From NCBI GenBank assembly GCA_023422095.1, contig JAEZSD010000116.1, positions 1-7,169 on the forward strand: 7,169 nt of DNA. The letters run 5' to 3'. Position numbers and translations under genes: made by a program. The notes under the pieces are model-generated. The model was not told where the DNA came from. It worked only from the letters and a program-made list of their open reading frames with translations, and did not search any database. Origin of the DNA: Bacillota bacterium. GTDB lineage: Bacteria; Bacillota_I; Bacilli_A; RFN20; CAG-826. This document shows positions 6,052-7,169 of this stretch, piece by piece (within the stretch, counting starts at the first letter, position 1; every line of letters begins with the position of its first letter).

Positions 6052-6172
6052 TAACATGCTGACCTCCAAATACATAATGGCATTCGCAATATTTTTTTTG
6101 GAACGTGTCTAAGCTGCTTATAGTATAGCCTTGCATTTTTGTACATTCAACTCCTAGTGCACAAGCTATCAT
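6026..6172 (-). CDS. Hypothetical 48-residue cysteine-containing small ORF
   Basis: A minus-strand frame runs from ATG at 6172 to TAA at 6028-6026 and would encode a peptide starting MIACALGVECTKMQGY and ending VIDEKFIAI. It has four cysteines (positions 4, 10, 29 and 31, the last two as CEC) and a mixed, protein-like composition in an AT-rich gap. An in-frame TGA lies 18 bases upstream of the ATG, so it cannot extend. I see no ribosome binding site before the ATG, which argues against translation. I do not recognise the sequence. It could be a real small protein, a decayed remnant of a longer gene, or a chance frame. Confidence 0.25.
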   Translation of the reverse strand: MIACALGVECTKMQGYTISSLDTFQKKYCECHYVFGGQHVIDEKFIAI

Positions 6173-6278
6173 ATTTGAATTATTTATGAGTCAACTGAAG
6201 TATTGAACATTAATATTGATGCTATCGCATTAGTTCTTCTTTAAATGTTTATGCATGCGCGCAAAATTAGACAAAATA

Positions 6279-6845
6279 TTAATGGTTGATCATTCCTAAA
6301 AAATAATTATGAATTGTTGTATCATCAGTCAATTCAGGATGAAAAGCTGTCACTAATTGATTGCCTTGTCTAGCAGCGACAATTTTTCCATTAACTCTTG
6401 AAAGTACTTCGACATTTTTGCCAACTCTTTCAATATAAGGCGCGCGAATAAAAACAAATGGAACATCTTTTTTATCAGCGAAATCAGCTTTTATCACAAA
6501 AGAGCCGAGTTGCTTTCCATAAGCATTTTTTATTGCTGTAATATCCATAGTTCGTAAAAAAGCCGTGTCATAATTATTGATTTCATTGGCCAAAAGCAGA
6601 AGTCCTGCGCAGGTTCCAAAAGTTGGCAATCCTCCGTTAATAAGATTTTTAATCTTATCTTCCATATGGAGTTCTTTTAACAAGCCATACATAGTTGTCG
6701 ATTCTCCGCCTGGCAGAATCAGGCCATCCATTTTTCTAGCCAAATCATTTTTATTGCGAATAGTAAAGGTTTCACAACCTAGTTTTTCTAGAATTTTTTG
6801 GTGCTCAACAAAAGCACCTTGTAAGGCTAATACACCTATGACCAT
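6279..6845 (-). CDS. pdxT: Pyridoxal 5'-phosphate synthase glutaminase subunit PdxT
   Basis: The 188-residue class I glutamine amidotransferase releases ammonia from glutamine and channels it to PdxS, which joins it with ribose 5-phosphate and glyceraldehyde 3-phosphate to make PLP in the cytoplasm. Family features are all present: the start VIGVLALQGAFVEH (2-15), LILPGGESTTM (42-52) with the oxyanion-forming glycines, the nucleophile Cys79 in FGTCAGL, FIRAPYIE in the PdxS-contact half, and His169 and Glu171 in FHPELT completing the triad. Length matches the usual 185-200 residues. It starts 4 bp after the pdxS stop codon, with AGAGGA inside the end of pdxS as ribosome binding site. The two are therefore cotranscribed and made together for the 12+12 subunit complex. 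No clear terminator is visible after it. Confidence 0.97.
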   Translation of the reverse strand: MVIGVLALQGAFVEHQKILEKLGCETFTIRNKNDLARKMDGLILPGGESTTMYGLLKELHMEDKIKNLINGGLPTFGTCAGLLLLANEINNYDTAFLRTMDITAIKNAYGKQLGSFVIKADFADKKDVPFVFIRAPYIERVGKNVEVLSRVNGKIVAARQGNQLVTAFHPELTDDTTIHNYFLGMINH

Positions 6846-6849
6846 TAGC

Positions 6850-7169
6850 TTATTTTCCTCTTTCAGACATTAGTAAATCAATTTCAGATTCATTGATACC
6901 AACCATGGCCTCGCCCAAGTCTTCTGATACTTCGGCGATGATTTTTGGATCGTTATAGTTGGTTACTGCTTTAACGATGGCTTTCGCTCTCTTTAAAGGA
7001 TCTCCTGATTTAAAAATTCCTGAACCGACGAAAACACCCTCAGCTCCAAGCTGCATCATCAAAGCAGCATCGGCAGGAGTGGCGACTCCCCCAGCCGCAA
7101 AATTGACAACTGGTAATCTACCATTTTCGTGCACTAATTTTAATAAATCAAAAGGAACACCAAGTTCTT
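6850..7169 (-). CDS. pdxS: Pyridoxal 5'-phosphate synthase subunit PdxS, C-terminal part (5' end outside window)
   Basis: A minus-strand frame enters from the right edge and gives 105 complete codons of the synthase subunit before TAA; the first full codon begins at 7167. The visible part starts ELGVPFDLLKLV and contains the highly conserved GRLPVVNFAAGGVATPADAA, then LMMQLGAEGVFVGSGIFKS, whose loops bind the substrate phosphate in the (beta/alpha)8 barrel. It ends in a variable tail finishing MSERGK. Full-length PdxS is about 290-300 residues, so roughly the last third is seen and the catalytic lysines lie outside. A GTG at 7134 lies inside the barrel and is not the true start. The 4-bp gap to pdxT indicates one operon. 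Confidence 0.97.
   Translation of the reverse strand, partial: ELGVPFDLLKLVHENGRLPVVNFAAGGVATPADAALMMQLGAEGVFVGSGIFKSGDPLKRAKAIVKAVTNYNDPKIIAEVSEDLGEAMVGINESEIDLLMSERGK

Larger units (their letters stand above)
5930..6278 (-). other. 349-bp intergenic region: lipoprotein gene leader, promoter candidate and an orphan small frame
   Basis: This is the only long gap in the window. On the minus strand, its part next to pdxT (6173-6278) is AT-rich and contains GCGCGCATGCAT but no convincing terminator. The middle (6026-6172) is a 48-codon open frame. The part before the lipoprotein gene (5930-6025) looks like an untranslated leader with a weak hairpin, a T7 run and a 10-base direct repeat. I looked for a purine riboswitch core and did not find one. 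Confidence 0.6.

Noticed and set aside
6057..6155. Alternative 32-codon minus-strand frame starting MYKNARLYY with AGGAG 4 bases upstream
   Set aside because: It has a ribosome-binding-like sequence but the spacing is short, the frame is brief and its composition is uninformative. It overlaps the 48-codon frame in another phase, so at most one could be real.
6168..6194. Second promoter-like pair on the minus strand, TTGACT then TATGAT
   Set aside because: The boxes are good but the spacer is only 15 bases, shorter than the usual 16-18, and no convincing gene starts directly after it. The pair at 6023-6051 is better placed for the lipoprotein gene.
6250..6262. GCGCGCATGCAT stretch just after pdxT as a terminator
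   Set aside because: It is self-complementary over a few bases but has no usable loop and no T-run, so it does not look like an intrinsic terminator.
5930..6278. Purine-type riboswitch upstream of the nucleoside importer
   Set aside because: I looked for the conserved junction and loop sequences of the purine aptamer on the minus strand and found none.
6577..6873. 98-codon plus-strand frame opposite pdxT
   Set aside because: It is fully antisense to an intact, motif-complete pdxT and has no family resemblance or initiation signal worth noting.

Overview
The window is AT-rich bacterial DNA with tight gene packing, strong AAGGAGG-type ribosome binding sites, a Gram-positive style lipoprotein signal and a PdxS/PdxT vitamin B6 pair. 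These point to a low-GC Bacillota lineage (Bacilli or Erysipelotrichia-like); I cannot name the species. All eight visible stop codons are TAA. Tryptophan is encoded by TGG and no real gene is interrupted by TGA, so the standard bacterial code fits.

Layout from left to right. (1) Bases 3-116 hold the C-terminal end of a plus-strand gene, probably a GNAT-type acetyltransferase. A perfect 12-bp stem terminator at 127-167 follows it, with T-runs on both strands, and serves the two converging transcription units. (2) Everything else that codes is on the minus strand. Read in transcription order from the right edge these are: the C-terminal part of pdxS (6850-7169), pdxT (6279-6845), a 349-bp gap, a BMP-family substrate-binding lipoprotein (4847-5929), a duplicated-domain ABC ATPase (3177-4736), two ABC permeases (1951-3177 and 942-1949), and a CatA-like O-acetyltransferase (238-894).

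The four central genes form a complete ABC importer of the simple-sugar/nucleoside class. Their order (binding lipoprotein, ATPase, larger permease, smaller permease) is that of Bacillus subtilis nupNOPQ and of the bmpA-nupABC loci of lactic acid bacteria. The lipoprotein would capture a nucleoside outside the cell, the two permeases form the channel and the ATPase drives import. A strong intrinsic terminator sits between the lipoprotein gene and the ATPase gene, with a perfect 8-bp inverted repeat abutting the ATPase ribosome binding site. This arrangement probably makes much more binding protein than transporter core. The ATPase and both permeases are joined by a 1-base overlap and a 1-base gap, so they look translationally coupled. 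The acetyltransferase lies 47 bp behind the last permease and may be cotranscribed.

PdxS and PdxT together make pyridoxal 5'-phosphate; they are 4 bp apart and form a separate unit ending before the 349-bp gap. That gap holds a plausible promoter and leader for the lipoprotein gene and an unexplained 48-codon, cysteine-containing reading frame. I see no mobile element, CRISPR array, rRNA or tRNA. Apart from the sORF, leader and operon-internal control elements, this is ordinary metabolic and transport DNA, and I did not find a clearly new system.
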